Positions 1 through 8,784 of a stretch of DNA of 43,614 nt are shown here, in pieces (within the stretch, counting starts at the first letter, position 1; the number at the start of each line of letters is the position of its first letter). The notes under the pieces are model-generated. The model was given only the letters and a program-made list of their open reading frames with translations. It did not search any database and was not told the DNA's origin. Position numbers and translations under genes: made by a program. Origin of the DNA: Ceratorhiza oryzae-sativae (lineage: Eukaryota > Basidiomycota > Agaricomycetes > Cantharellales > Ceratobasidiaceae); NCBI GenBank assembly GCA_030998015.1, contig JARWMV010000121.1, positions 1-43,614 on the forward strand, in the 5' to 3' direction.

Positions 1-687
1 AGACACAGACTCCGATAAGACCAGGAATCCCGGAAAACATGTTTTCCGGGATTCAGCGCGCCTTATTTCCCCCCCCCTGAATACTAAGGCGGGGCGGGGT
101 TGGGCAGCACCCATTGCCGTCCTGCCACCGCGCTTAGGCCGCCCTTCGGGCGATCAAAGAGCGCGGTGGGGCAAGATTATGGCAACTACCCCGCCGCCGT
201 ATGGACTTTGAGGAGCCGGCCCAGCTAGGGGACTTATCGTGGTTGGGAGGAGTCCTGAGGGACCCATCAGGACGTTGCCGAACGGCTAATTTCCCCAGGG
301 TTATCCAATACTGACTATGTCAGTACTGTGGAGGGAGAGATGAAGATTAATCTCCATCCTGGAAGACTTACTGCGCTTGGAGATTCCACCACCAAGCACG
401 GTAGCGTAGGTCCCTAAGTTAAATTTGGGTTATAGGAGTTGTGAATACCAAACTCCCTTCGGTAGCAACCTCTACTACGTCGTTCCCATCAAAAGGAACG
501 AGGTTTTATTACTTTTTTTTGTTCATGTCTGGAAACCCCAAAATAAAGCGTTAACTAGCATGCGGCCTCATGCTTCAGGCTAGGGCAGCCTCATCTTTCG
601 TGTGGTTGACAATGATTCGATCTTAACTATATCGGGTCAGAGTGCAATTTAGGACGCACAAAAAGAATAAAATAAAAAATATAAATT
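1..687. other. Noncoding, hairpin-rich stretch upstream of nad4L
   Basis: I found no gene here. It holds a perfect 30-nt palindrome at 25-54, a run of nine C at 68-76, a CCGCGC/GCGCGG-stemmed element at about 126-172 of the family seen throughout the window, and several mid-sized hairpins at 300-480. I searched by eye for conserved rRNA strings (530 loop, peptidyl-transferase loop, 3' end of the small subunit) and saw none. A diverged RNA gene or the nad4L leader remains possible. The inverted copy is 8000-8686. Confidence 0.5.
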
Positions 688-954
688 ATGAATCTTTCAA
701 TAATACTGTTTTTAATTGGAATTTTAGGATTTATATTGAATAGAAAAAATATTATCCTATTAATCATTTCCATCGAGATAATGTTACTAGCTGTAACATT
801 ACTTGTTTTAATTAGTTCTTTTGGTTTCGATGATAACATCGGTCAAACATTCGGTGTATATATTATAGCAATAGCTGGAGCAGAGTCAGTTATAGGATTG
901 AGTATTTTAGTAGCATATTATCGATTAAGCAAATTAACTTTATTTATAATTTAA
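688..954 (+). CDS. nad4L: NADH dehydrogenase subunit 4L
   Basis: Encodes an 88-residue protein, the usual size for fungal Nad4L (NuoK homologue), a core proton-pumping membrane subunit of respiratory complex I in the inner mitochondrial membrane. Three hydrophobic helices are evident at about residues 2-17, 22-44 and 55-77. The two acidic residues expected within helices are present: Glu30 in SIEIMLL and Glu66 in AGAESVIGL, equivalent to the NuoK glutamates important for proton translocation. The start is an ATG after an A/T-rich leader and the stop is TAA. It is uninterrupted, unlike its neighbours, and matches its inverted copy. The next feature, three bases after the stop, is a short hairpin element and then a 5'-truncated endonuclease ORF. 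Confidence 0.96.
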   Translation: MNLSIILFLIGILGFILNRKNIILLIISIEIMLLAVTLLVLISSFGFDDNIGQTFGVYIIAIAGAESVIGLSILVAYYRLSKLTLFII

Positions 955-956
955 TG

Positions 957-993
957 ACTTGAGGCGGAGCTGCGATCGTAGGCGGGCACGGGT
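957..993 (+). repeat. Short GC-rich hairpin, family C
   Basis: A 37-bp element with the core GAGCTGCGATCGTAGGC, abutting the nad4L stop and the first codon of HE-1A. Other copies lie at about 1774-1810, 2674-2709 and 27826-27861, with a fused form at about 39887-39935. In HE-1A and HE-1B it sits at the same codon, so it either predates their duplication or used the same site twice. Confidence 0.8.
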
Positions 994-1402
994 GAGAAAC
1001 ACAACAACCTTACTGAAATCATGGGGAAATGTTAGCAATAACGACCGAATTAATTCTTATATTCACCCTAAAAGCTTAACAATATCCACAGGGCCTAAGA
1101 ACCTGGAATCAATTAAACCTAATAACGAGTGCAAGGCATTAGTTCCGTACTCCGAAGGGTTAGGTTCTACTATAGGTATGCGACTATCTACTTTCGCTTT
1201 ATCACAATTTAAACTGACAGCTGACCCCCAATGATTGCAATGCGCGCCACAAAACTTGTGGCGCCATTGACCCCAAACAAATGCAGCTACGCTGCATTGT
1301 TTGGGGGGTCAATGGTAATGAGACGAGATGGGACATTTTATTGTTACCTAACTACCAGAAGTTTACCTTGTCTTAACGAACTGTATGAAGCCTTCACAGT
1401 TG

Positions 1403-1486
1403 ACCCCCAATGCTTTACAGCATGTTGGGGGGTAATTGCCCCCCCAAACAATGCAGCGTAGCTGCATATGTTTGGGAGGGCAGTTG
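1403..1486 (+). mobile_element. Hairpin insert with 5-bp duplication AGTTG
   Basis: Two hairpins beginning ACCCCCAATG and ending GGGAGGGC are flanked by AGTTG at 1398-1402 and 1482-1486. Removing one AGTTG and the insert (84 bp) joins TTCACAGTT to GATGGT, giving FTVDGKK. HE-1B reads FTVNGKK at the same place without an insert. The paralogue thus supplies the pre-insertion site. The mirror copy is 7201-7284. Confidence 0.8.
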
Positions 1487-1514
1487 ATGGTAAAAAATGT
1501 GTAACAATGTCTAT

Positions 1515-1614
1515 TGCCCCCAAATTGGGGGTGTAGATTTGCCTGCGCAAATCACCCCCAATTTAGGAGTCCTCAGCGCTTAGGCCGCGCCTAAAGGCGC
1601 GATCAGAGAGTTGG
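1515..1614 (+). repeat. Composite hairpin insert in HE-1A
   Basis: About 100 bp beginning CCCCCAAATTGGGGG, with an inner hairpin around TTTGCCTGCGCAAA, then the CGCTTAGGCCGCGCC element. The same composite occurs at about 3096-3190 in HE-1B, at a different codon, and at 5498-5592 and 7073-7172 in mirror. No clear target duplication could be read at this copy. Confidence 0.75.
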
Positions 1615-1866
1615 AAGAAATACATCACGCCGCAGGCCCTTGCTATATGGAGCCAAGATGACGGAGGCCGAATGGGTTCCGGTTTCGTTCTATGTACTCA
1701 TTCTTTCAGTTTAACTGAACAACAAATTCTTCAACAAATCCTTTTGAGTAAATTTGGTTTAAGTACAAATATAACTTGAGGCGGAGCTGCGATCGTAGGC
1801 GGGCACGGGTAAGGAAACATTCTATGGACTTATTTCGAAATATTGTAAGTCCTTATTTTGGATCTC

Positions 1867-2038
1867 CCGCGCGCGTTAGTTGCTGGTGGGACTTGTCCCA
1901 CCAACCAACGTGAGCAATCGCAACCGTTTGCGATTGCTAGTGCGCGGCATAATATCGATATTTAGCCGCCGGCTGAAAATGACGAACGGTCGTCATTTTC
2001 TACGAGGGAATCTTTAGGATTCCCTCTAACGCCGGCGG
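1867..2038 (-). repeat. 172-bp two-lobed hairpin element (TLE), copy 1
   Basis: Defining description of the family, read from the CCGCCGGC end. Lobe 1 is closed by CCGCCGGC/GCCGGCGG and holds two hairpins (GAGGGAATC/GATTCCCTC and GAAAATGACGA/TCGTCATTTTC). A linker carries the palindrome AATATCGATATT. Lobe 2 is closed by CCGCGC/GCGCGG and holds two more hairpins (AGCAATCGCAA/TTGCGATTGCT and GGTGGGAC/GTCCCACC). Both lobes are three-way junctions. Strand '-' means the CCGCCGGC end lies to the right. This copy truncates the HE-1A C terminus. Confidence 0.93.
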
Positions 2039-2327
2039 GTATAAATTAAGTTCCGTTTAGCTTCAGCCAATTTTGATAAAATATTTCATTATATTTCATT
2101 AATTCAGTACTCCTCTGTGTAAAATAACAAACTCCCCTCCTCAGCGCGGTAGCTAGGGGTCTATTATTTGCGGAACCCGCTACCACGCGGCGGTTGTTCT
2201 GTGTCTATGTCATTCTTATTTATAAAGTTAATAATTTCTTGGTCCTGGATTAATTCTACATTGGAACCAACCGTAGAACCGGGGCATGGCGGCCTACGCC
2301 CCGGAATATATATCCACGCAATTCACT
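2039..2327. other. Unassigned AT-rich stretch before the group I intron core
   Basis: No ORF or tRNA recognised. It includes a bulged hairpin around 2145-2190 (GGTAGC/GCTACC) and a GGGGC/GCCCC hairpin at 2279-2302. It should contain the 5' part of the intron and possibly the end of an exon, but I could not place a 5' splice site. Confidence 0.4.
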
Positions 2328-2590
2328 AAATGCTGGGACGTATCATGATAACTAATAATGTTAATAATTATTTAAAATGTTGTCAAGATGTCATTTGTTT
2401 TGATCTTATGACATAACCAATCAGCAGGCTTTATGAAGCCTCAGAGACTACACGTGAGTCTGTTATTTATAACACTTGCCGGCCTAACAGTATCCACTTG
2501 TCTAATTTTATTCAAAGCGGGTACTTAAAAGTTCTAGTTGGTGTTGTAATTCTTAGCTACGGAAACATTTAACAGAAGATATAGTCCGAC
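2328..2590 (+). ncRNA. Group I intron catalytic core (P, Q, R, S)
   Basis: The four classical group I elements are present in order. P is AAATGCTGGGAC at 2328-2339. Q is AACCAATCAGCAGG at 2415-2428, whose CAGCA can pair with TGCTG of P (P4/P6 region). R is TCAGAGACTA at 2441-2450. S is AGAAGATATAGTCC at 2574-2587. P7 forms between GACTA of R and TAGTC of S. A small P6 extension hairpin (GGCTTTATGAAGCC) lies between Q and R. About 120 bases separate R and S, so the P8 loop carries no ORF. HE-1B begins just downstream and would be its 3'-side ORF. Which gene it interrupts is not visible here. The mirror copy is 6101-6360. Confidence 0.75.
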
Positions 2591-2710
2591 CCTGAATGGT
2601 AATCTATATTTAAGAATAAGGGTAAATTGGGGTTTTGTAAGAGGGAATATTTCACTAATGACTTAATGACACGCTTGAGGCGGAGCTGCGATCGTAGGCG
2701 GGCACGGGTG

Positions 2711-3752
2711 AGAAATACTTTAGTTTCACTTAAATCTTGGGGAACAATTAGTAATGCTGACCGAATTGCTTCATACCCCCGCTTAGGGTCAACCAGCATT
2801 GTATTTATATATAAATACATGCTGTTGACCCGTGGGTATGGTTATCGAGGCCGCGTTCGCGGCGAGGTATTGCGAGGTACCCTGGAACTTTCAGTTCCAG
2901 GGTACCTCGGAATCAGACGCCGCGCGCACGCCAGGGCCGCCTTGGCTTGATTATTGACCTTAAGGTCAATATGAGCCAAGCTTGCTTGGCTTAAGCCAAG
3001 GCGTTCGCAGGCGTGCACGGGTCATATATCTACCCCAAAGATGTAACCATTTCCACAGGTTCACGTAATCTTGATTATGTTAAACCTAATCAAACCCCAA
3101 ATTGGGGGTGTAGATTTGCCTGCGCAAATCACCCCCAATTTAGGAGTCCTCAGCGCTTAGGCCGCGCCTAAAGGCGCGATCAGAGAGTTGGAATTGTATT
3201 TCGTTAATACCATACTCCCTTGGTTTAGGGTCTACAGTAGGAATGAGATTACCTACTTCTGTTCTATCTGAAATTAAATTAACGGCTGAAGCAATGTCAA
3301 TTCTAGCGGGTTCTCTTCTAGGTGATGGGAGTATTAGAAAACCTTCAACTAATGGAGCTCCTCAGTGGAGATGCAACGTTGGGTTGCTCCATATAGAATA
3401 TCTTCTATCACTCGAGAATGCATGTAGATTTGGCGTCCCATCAATGGGACACCAAATCATGCACTCTCGGCCGCGCCGGCCGCGCTGGGGACGCCCGAAA
3501 TGCGATTTCCAAAAACACCCCCAAACATCAATCCTTGACATTTCCTAAGGAATTGTCAAGGAATGGCAGTTTGGGGGGTCAATGGTGAGAAGAAGAGACG
3601 GCTCATATTATTGTTATTTAACTACTAGAAGTTTACCTTGTCTTAACGAACTGTTAAAGGTATTTACAGTTAATGGGAAAAAATATGTTACAATGGCTAT
3701 AGCGGAATATATCACACCGCAAGCCTTGGCTATTTGTTGGGGTTGGTTAAAA
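2711..3752 (+). pseudogene. HE-1B: broken LAGLIDADG homing endonuclease
   Basis: It is homologous to HE-1A and better preserved in the middle. Coding pieces are: 2711-2775 (SLKSWGTISNADRIASY); 3027-3095 (PKDVTISTGSRNLDYVKPN); 3191-3439 (YSLGLGSTVGMRL, then first motif LAGSLLGDGSIRKPS and GLLHIEYLLSLE); and 3581-3752 (RRRDGSYYCYLTTRSLPCLNEL, VNGKKYVTMAIAEYITPQALAI, then out of register with a TAA stop). It ends before the second acidic motif that HE-1A retains as DDGG, so the C-terminal half of the nuclease is lost. Inserts at 2776-3026, about 3096-3190 and about 3440-3580 break the frame. It follows a group I intron core, so it was probably the intron's own ORF. Confidence 0.87.
2776..3026 (+). 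mobile_element. 246-bp composite hairpin element (family B) with TCATA duplication
   Basis: Starts CCCCCGCTTAGGGTC and ends GGCGTGCACGGG, flanked by TCATA at 2771-2775 and 3022-3026. Excision restores GCTTCATATATC (ASYI), matching NSYI of HE-1A. Internal parts in order: the GGGTCAAC/GTTGACCC hairpin with an AT-rich loop, GGCCGCGTTCGCGG, a GAGGTACCCTGGAAC/GTTCCAGGGTACCTC hairpin, the palindrome ATTGACCTTAAGGTCAAT, and AGCCAAG/CTTGGCT. Relatives lie at 11313, 14780, 16153, 19142, 25511 and in mirror, usually abutting a 172-bp element. Confidence 0.85.
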
Positions 3753-4101
3753 TAAACCTGCCTAGGCAACTGCGCTTTAGCGCACGTCTTGGCAGGGGTA
3801 ATTAAAAGAAGAGGAAGAAATTCCTTTTTAGCAGCGCAAAACATATCTATTGTAATAGGGTTCTTGGTTCTTAAACTATTTGAAGTTTATTACCCGTGCA
3901 CGCCTGCGAACGCCTTGGCTTGCCAAGGCGGCCCTGGCGTGCGCGCGGCTCGCCGCGAACGCGGCCTCGTTAACAATGCCCACGGGTCGTTGACCCTCCG
4001 CTTTATTACCCCTGCCAAGACGTGCGCTAAAGCGCAGTTCTCTAGGCAGGGCGGCTGAAATCTTGGGTTACACCTAAGATTTTAGCCGATAGAGCGGGGG
4101 C
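3753..4101 (+). other. Hairpin elements around an unidentified short coding-like stretch
   Basis: The order is a GCCTAGGCAACTGCGC/GCGCACGTCTTGGC element (3757-3797), an AT-rich stretch at 3798-3890 open in one frame (KRRGRNSFLAAQN, then IVIGFLVLKLF) that I do not recognise, and a short family B composite at 3892-4101 with a second GCCAAGACGTGCGC element nested in it. The open stretch might be a remnant of another endonuclease or of an exon; nothing decides this. Confidence 0.45.
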
Positions 4102-4273
4102 CCGCGCGCGTTAGTTGCTGGTGGGACTTGTCCCACCAACCAACGTGAGCAATCGCAACCGTTTGCGATTGCTAGTGCGCGGCATAATATCGATATTTAG
4201 CCGCCGGCTGAAAATGACGAACGGTCGTCATTTTCTACGAGGGAATCTTTAGGATTCCCTCTAACGCCGGCGG
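4102..4273 (-). repeat. TLE copy 2
   Basis: Unnested 172-bp copy. It lies 53 bases from the axis of palindrome 1, and its mirror (4415-4586) faces it across the tip. Confidence 0.93.
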
Positions 4274-4414
4274 AAAATAAACAAAAAATGGCCCGTAGGG
4301 CGCCCTACGGGCTTGGCCAAAACCACCCCCAAACAATGCAGCGTAGCTGCACATGTTTGGGGGTGTTTTGGCCAAGCCCGTAGGGCGCCCTACGGGCCAT
4401 TTTTTGTTTATTTT
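4274..4414. other. Axis of palindrome 1: candidate hairpin telomere
   Basis: Symmetry centres on base 4344. Outward from the axis: loop GTA (4343-4345), stem GCAGC/GCTGC, an asymmetric internal loop, CCCCCAAA/TTTGGGGG (4326-4333 with 4356-4363), then TTGGCCAAAA with its partner, GCCCGTAGGGCGCCCTACGGGC on each side, and finally a TLE on each side. The innermost 38 bases are a copy of the C-rich hairpin family found all over the window. As a single strand this would fold into a continuous closed end. Whether it is a true molecular end is inference. Confidence 0.6.
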
Positions 4415-4586
4415 CCGCCGGCGTTAGAGGGAATCCTAAAGATTCCCTCGTAGAAAATGACGACCGTTCGTCATTTTCAGCCGGCGGCTAAATATCGATA
4501 TTATGCCGCGCACTAGCAATCGCAAACGGTTGCGATTGCTCACGTTGGTTGGTGGGACAAGTCCCACCAGCAACTAACGCGCGCGG
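4415..4586 (+). repeat. TLE copy 3
   Basis: Mirror of copy 2 and the first copy on the single-molecule reading. Its CCGCCGGC end points to the tip. Confidence 0.93.
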
Positions 4587-4935
4587 GCCCCCGCTCTATC
4601 GGCTAAAATCTTAGGTGTAACCCAAGATTTCAGCCGCCCTGCCTAGAGAACTGCGCTTTAGCGCACGTCTTGGCAGGGGTAATAAAGCGGAGGGTCAACG
4701 ACCCGTGGGCATTGTTAACGAGGCCGCGTTCGCGGCGAGCCGCGCGCACGCCAGGGCCGCCTTGGCAAGCCAAGGCGTTCGCAGGCGTGCACGGGTAATA
4801 AACTTCAAATAGTTTAAGAACCAAGAACCCTATTACAATAGATATGTTTTGCGCTGCTAAAAAGGAATTTCTTCCTCTTCTTTTAATTACCCCTGCCAAG
4901 ACGTGCGCTAAAGCGCAGTTGCCTAGGCAGGTTTA
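4587..4935 (-). other. Mirror of the 3753-4101 hairpin stretch
   Basis: Inverted copy of the short family B composite, the unidentified open stretch and the GCCTAGGCAACTGCGC element. Confidence 0.45.
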
Positions 4936-5977
4936 TTTTAACCAACCCCAACAAATAGCCAAGGCTTGCGGTGTGATATATTCCGCTATAGCCATTGTAA
5001 CATATTTTTTCCCATTAACTGTAAATACCTTTAACAGTTCGTTAAGACAAGGTAAACTTCTAGTAGTTAAATAACAATAATATGAGCCGTCTCTTCTTCT
5101 CACCATTGACCCCCCAAACTGCCATTCCTTGACAATTCCTTAGGAAATGTCAAGGATTGATGTTTGGGGGTGTTTTTGGAAATCGCATTTCGGGCGTCCC
5201 CAGCGCGGCCGGCGCGGCCGAGAGTGCATGATTTGGTGTCCCATTGATGGGACGCCAAATCTACATGCATTCTCGAGTGATAGAAGATATTCTATATGGA
5301 GCAACCCAACGTTGCATCTCCACTGAGGAGCTCCATTAGTTGAAGGTTTTCTAATACTCCCATCACCTAGAAGAGAACCCGCTAGAATTGACATTGCTTC
5401 AGCCGTTAATTTAATTTCAGATAGAACAGAAGTAGGTAATCTCATTCCTACTGTAGACCCTAAACCAAGGGAGTATGGTATTAACGAAATACAATTCCAA
5501 CTCTCTGATCGCGCCTTTAGGCGCGGCCTAAGCGCTGAGGACTCCTAAATTGGGGGTGATTTGCGCAGGCAAATCTACACCCCCAATTTGGGGTTTGATT
5601 AGGTTTAACATAATCAAGATTACGTGAACCTGTGGAAATGGTTACATCTTTGGGGTAGATATATGACCCGTGCACGCCTGCGAACGCCTTGGCTTAAGCC
5701 AAGCAAGCTTGGCTCATATTGACCTTAAGGTCAATAATCAAGCCAAGGCGGCCCTGGCGTGCGCGCGGCGTCTGATTCCGAGGTACCCTGGAACTGAAAG
5801 TTCCAGGGTACCTCGCAATACCTCGCCGCGAACGCGGCCTCGATAACCATACCCACGGGTCAACAGCATGTATTTATATATAAATACAATGCTGGTTGAC
5901 CCTAAGCGGGGGTATGAAGCAATTCGGTCAGCATTACTAATTGTTCCCCAAGATTTAAGTGAAACTAAAGTATTTCT
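4936..5977 (-). pseudogene. HE-1B, inverted copy
   Basis: Mirror of 2711-3752 with the same pieces and inserts. No repair of any break is seen in this arm, so the breaks are not sequencing errors private to one arm. Confidence 0.87.
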
Positions 5978-6100
5978 CACCCGTGCCCGCCTACGATCGC
6001 AGCTCCGCCTCAAGCGTGTCATTAAGTCATTAGTGAAATATTCCCTCTTACAAAACCCCAATTTACCCTTATTCTTAAATATAGATTACCATTCAGGGTC

Positions 6101-6360
6101 GGACTATATCTTCTGTTAAATGTTTCCGTAGCTAAGAATTACAACACCAACTAGAACTTTTAAGTACCCGCTTTGAATAAAATTAGACAAGTGGATACTG
6201 TTAGGCCGGCAAGTGTTATAAATAACAGACTCACGTGTAGTCTCTGAGGCTTCATAAAGCCTGCTGATTGGTTATGTCATAAGATCAAAACAAATGACAT
6301 CTTGACAACATTTTAAATAATTATTAACATTATTAGTTATCATGATACGTCCCAGCATTT
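6101..6360 (-). ncRNA. Group I intron core, inverted copy
   Basis: Mirror of 2328-2587, with S reading GGACTATATCTTCT at 6101-6114 on the plus strand. It lies upstream of HE-1B on the minus strand. Confidence 0.75.
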
Positions 6361-6648
6361 AGTGAATTGCGTGGATATATATTCCGGGGCGTAGGCCGCC
6401 ATGCCCCGGTTCTACGGTTGGTTCCAATGTAGAATTAATCCAGGACCAAGAAATTATTAACTTTATAAATAAGAATGACATAGACACAGAACAACCGCCG
6501 CGTGGTAGCGGGTTCCGCAAATAATAGACCCCTAGCTACCGCGCTGAGGGGGGAGTTTGTTATTTTACACAGAGGAGTACTGAATTAATGAAATATAATG
6601 AAATATTTTATCAAAATTGGCTGAAGCTAAACGGAACTTAATTTATAC
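6361..6648. other. Unassigned stretch, mirror of 2039-2327
   Basis: No gene recognised. It differs from the other arm by a 1-bp indel in the C/G run near 6545-6553. Confidence 0.4.
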
Positions 6649-6820
6649 CCGCCGGCGTTAGAGGGAATCCTAAAGATTCCCTCGTAGAAAATGACGACCG
6701 TTCGTCATTTTCAGCCGGCGGCTAAATATCGATATTATGCCGCGCACTAGCAATCGCAAACGGTTGCGATTGCTCACGTTGGTTGGTGGGACAAGTCCCA
6801 CCAGCAACTAACGCGCGCGG
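6649..6820 (+). repeat. TLE copy 4
   Basis: Unnested; mirror of copy 1. It abuts the truncated C terminus of the inverted HE-1A. Confidence 0.93.
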
Positions 6821-7693
6821 GAGATCCAAAATAAGGACTTACAATATTTCGAAATAAGTCCATAGAATGTTTCCTTACCCGTGCCCGCCTACGATCGCAG
6901 CTCCGCCTCAAGTTATATTTGTACTTAAACCAAATTTACTCAAAAGGATTTGTTGAAGAATTTGTTGTTCAGTTAAACTGAAAGAATGAGTACATAGAAC
7001 GAAACCGGAACCCATTCGGCCTCCGTCATCTTGGCTCCATATAGCAAGGGCCTGCGGCGTGATGTATTTCTTCCAACTCTCTGATCGCGCCTTTAGGCGC
7101 GGCCTAAGCGCTGAGGACTCCTAAATTGGGGGTGATTTGCGCAGGCAAATCTACACCCCCAATTTGGGGGCAATAGACATTGTTACACATTTTTTACCAT
7201 CAACTGCCCTCCCAAACATATGCAGCTACGCTGCATTGTTTGGGGGGGCAATTACCCCCCAACATGCTGTAAAGCATTGGGGGTCAACTGTGAAGGCTTC
7301 ATACAGTTCGTTAAGACAAGGTAAACTTCTGGTAGTTAGGTAACAATAAAATGTCCCATCTCGTCTCATTACCATTGACCCCCCAAACAATGCAGCGTAG
7401 CTGCATTTGTTTGGGGTCAATGGCGCCACAAGTTTTGTGGCGCGCATTGCAATCATTGGGGGTCAGCTGTCAGTTTAAATTGTGATAAAGCGAAAGTAGA
7501 TAGTCGCATACCTATAGTAGAACCTAACCCTTCGGAGTACGGAACTAATGCCTTGCACTCGTTATTAGGTTTAATTGATTCCAGGTTCTTAGGCCCTGTG
7601 GATATTGTTAAGCTTTTAGGGTGAATATAAGAATTAATTCGGTCGTTATTGCTAACATTTCCCCATGATTTCAGTAAGGTTGTTGTGTTTCTC
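6821..7693 (-). pseudogene. HE-1A, inverted copy
   Basis: Mirror of 994-1866 with the same inserts and missing first motif. It runs 3' of the inverted nad4L on the same strand. Confidence 0.87.
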
Positions 7694-7732
7694 ACCCGTG
7701 CCCGCCTACGATCGCAGCTCCGCCTCAAGTCA

Positions 7733-7999
7733 TTAAATTATAAATAAAGTTAATTTGCTTAATCGATAATATGCTACTAAAATACTCAATCCTATAACTG
7801 ACTCTGCTCCAGCTATTGCTATAATATATACACCGAATGTTTGACCGATGTTATCATCGAAACCAAAAGAACTAATTAAAACAAGTAATGTTACAGCTAG
7901 TAACATTATCTCGATGGAAATGATTAATAGGATAATATTTTTTCTATTCAATATAAATCCTAAAATTCCAATTAAAAACAGTATTATTGAAAGATTCAT
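7733..7999 (-). CDS. nad4L: NADH dehydrogenase subunit 4L, inverted copy
   Basis: Encodes the same 88-residue protein as 688-954, with Glu30 and Glu66 present. On the single-molecule reading this is the one copy of the gene within 4344-27117, transcribed towards the left tip, on the same strand as tRNA-Asp, nad6 and tRNA-Asn. Confidence 0.96.
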   Translation of the reverse strand: MNLSIILFLIGILGFILNRKNIILLIISIEIMLLAVTLLVLISSFGFDDNIGQTFGVYIIAIAGAESVIGLSILVAYYRLSKLTLFII

Positions 8000-8711
8000 A
8001 ATTTATATTTTTTATTTTATTCTTTTTGTGCGTCCTAAATTGCACTCTGACCCGATATAGTTAAGATCGAATCATTGTCAACCACACGAAAGATGAGGCT
8101 GCCCTAGCCTGAAGCATGAGGCCGCATGCTAGTTAACGCTTTATTTTGGGGTTTCCAGACATGAACAAAAAAAAGTAATAAAACCTCGTTCCTTTTGATG
8201 GGAACGACGTAGTAGAGGTTGCTACCGAAGGGAGTTTGGTATTCACAACTCCTATAACCCAAATTTAACTTAGGGACCTACGCTACCGTGCTTGGTGGTG
8301 GAATCTCCAAGCGCAGTAAGTCTTCCAGGATGGAGATTAATCTTCATCTCTCCCTCCACAGTACTGACATAGTCAGTATTGGATAACCCTGGGGAAATTA
8401 GCCGTTCGGCAACGTCCTGATGGGTCCCTCAGGACTCCTCCCAACCACGATAAGTCCCCTAGCTGGGCCGGCTCCTCAAAGTCCATACGGCGGCGGGGTA
8501 GTTGCCATAATCTTGCCCCACCGCGCTCTTTGATCGCCCGAAGGGCGGCCTAAGCGCGGTGGCAGGACGGCAATGGGTGCTGCCCAACCCCGCCCCGCCT
8601 TAGTATTCAGGGGGGGGGAAATAAGGCGCGCTGAATCCCGGAAAACATGTTTTCCGGGATTCCTGGTCTTATCGGAGTCTGTGTCTAAATTTAGGGGCTT
8701 GACAATCCCAT
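8000..8711. other. Noncoding stretch between nad4L and tRNA-Asp
   Basis: 8000-8686 mirrors 1-687. From 8687 the sequence becomes single-copy in the window (AAATTTAGGGGCTTGAC...). No gene recognised. The T-rich run before the nad4L start corresponds to its 5' leader. Confidence 0.5.
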
Positions 8712-8784
8712 CGGGTCCTATCGGAATCGAACCGATATAATCCTAAGTGACGCTTAGGGGCTTTACCTATTAAGCTAACAACCC
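8712..8784 (-). tRNA. trnD: tRNA-Asp (GTC)
   Basis: A full cloverleaf can be read on the minus strand. The acceptor is GGGTTGT with AGGACCC (one G-G mismatch at the sixth pair and one T-G). The D stem is GCTT/AAGC, the anticodon stem CCTAA/TTAGG with loop GCGTCAC (anticodon GTC; C instead of the usual T at position 33), and the T arm ATCGG-TTCGATT-CCGAT. No CCA is encoded. The first three acceptor pairs are G-C, so there is no sign of the 5' tRNA editing known from some chytrids. It is the only gene in the single-copy segment between the palindromes. Confidence 0.85.

Larger units (their letters stand above)
994..1866 (+). pseudogene. HE-1A: broken LAGLIDADG homing endonuclease
   Basis: Coding pieces alternate with hairpin inserts. 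They are: 994-1223 (N-terminal part, containing LLKSWGNVSNNDRI and ending KLTA); 1309-1402 (RRDGTFYCYLTTRSLPCLNEL); 1487-1514 (DGKKCVTMSIA with its neighbour); 1615-1773 (EYITPQALAIW, then the DDGG acidic motif and the LCTHSFSL strand); and 1815-1866 (MDLFRNIVSPYF, the C-terminal helix). The pieces align in order with HE-1B. The segment that should hold the first LAGLIDADG helix (LAGSLLGDGS in HE-1B) is replaced by a hairpin insert at 1224-1308. The C terminus is cut off by a 172-bp element at 1867. It is very unlikely to be functional. Family: LAGLIDADG DNA endonucleases, normally encoded in group I introns. Confidence 0.88.
1..8686. repeat. Giant palindrome 1 (axis near 4344)
   Basis: The first base pairs with base 8686 and the symmetry holds to the centre: position x matches the complement of 8687-x in the outer part and 8688-x in the inner part. 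Only a few 1-bp indels interrupt it, for example near 2140 against 6545. Each arm is about 4.34 kb and carries nad4L, two broken LAGLIDADG ORFs and a group I intron core. The left arm runs to the very first base of the window, so its true outer boundary is not seen. The two arms may be one double-stranded segment read twice around a hairpin end, or a real inverted repeat. Confidence 0.97.
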
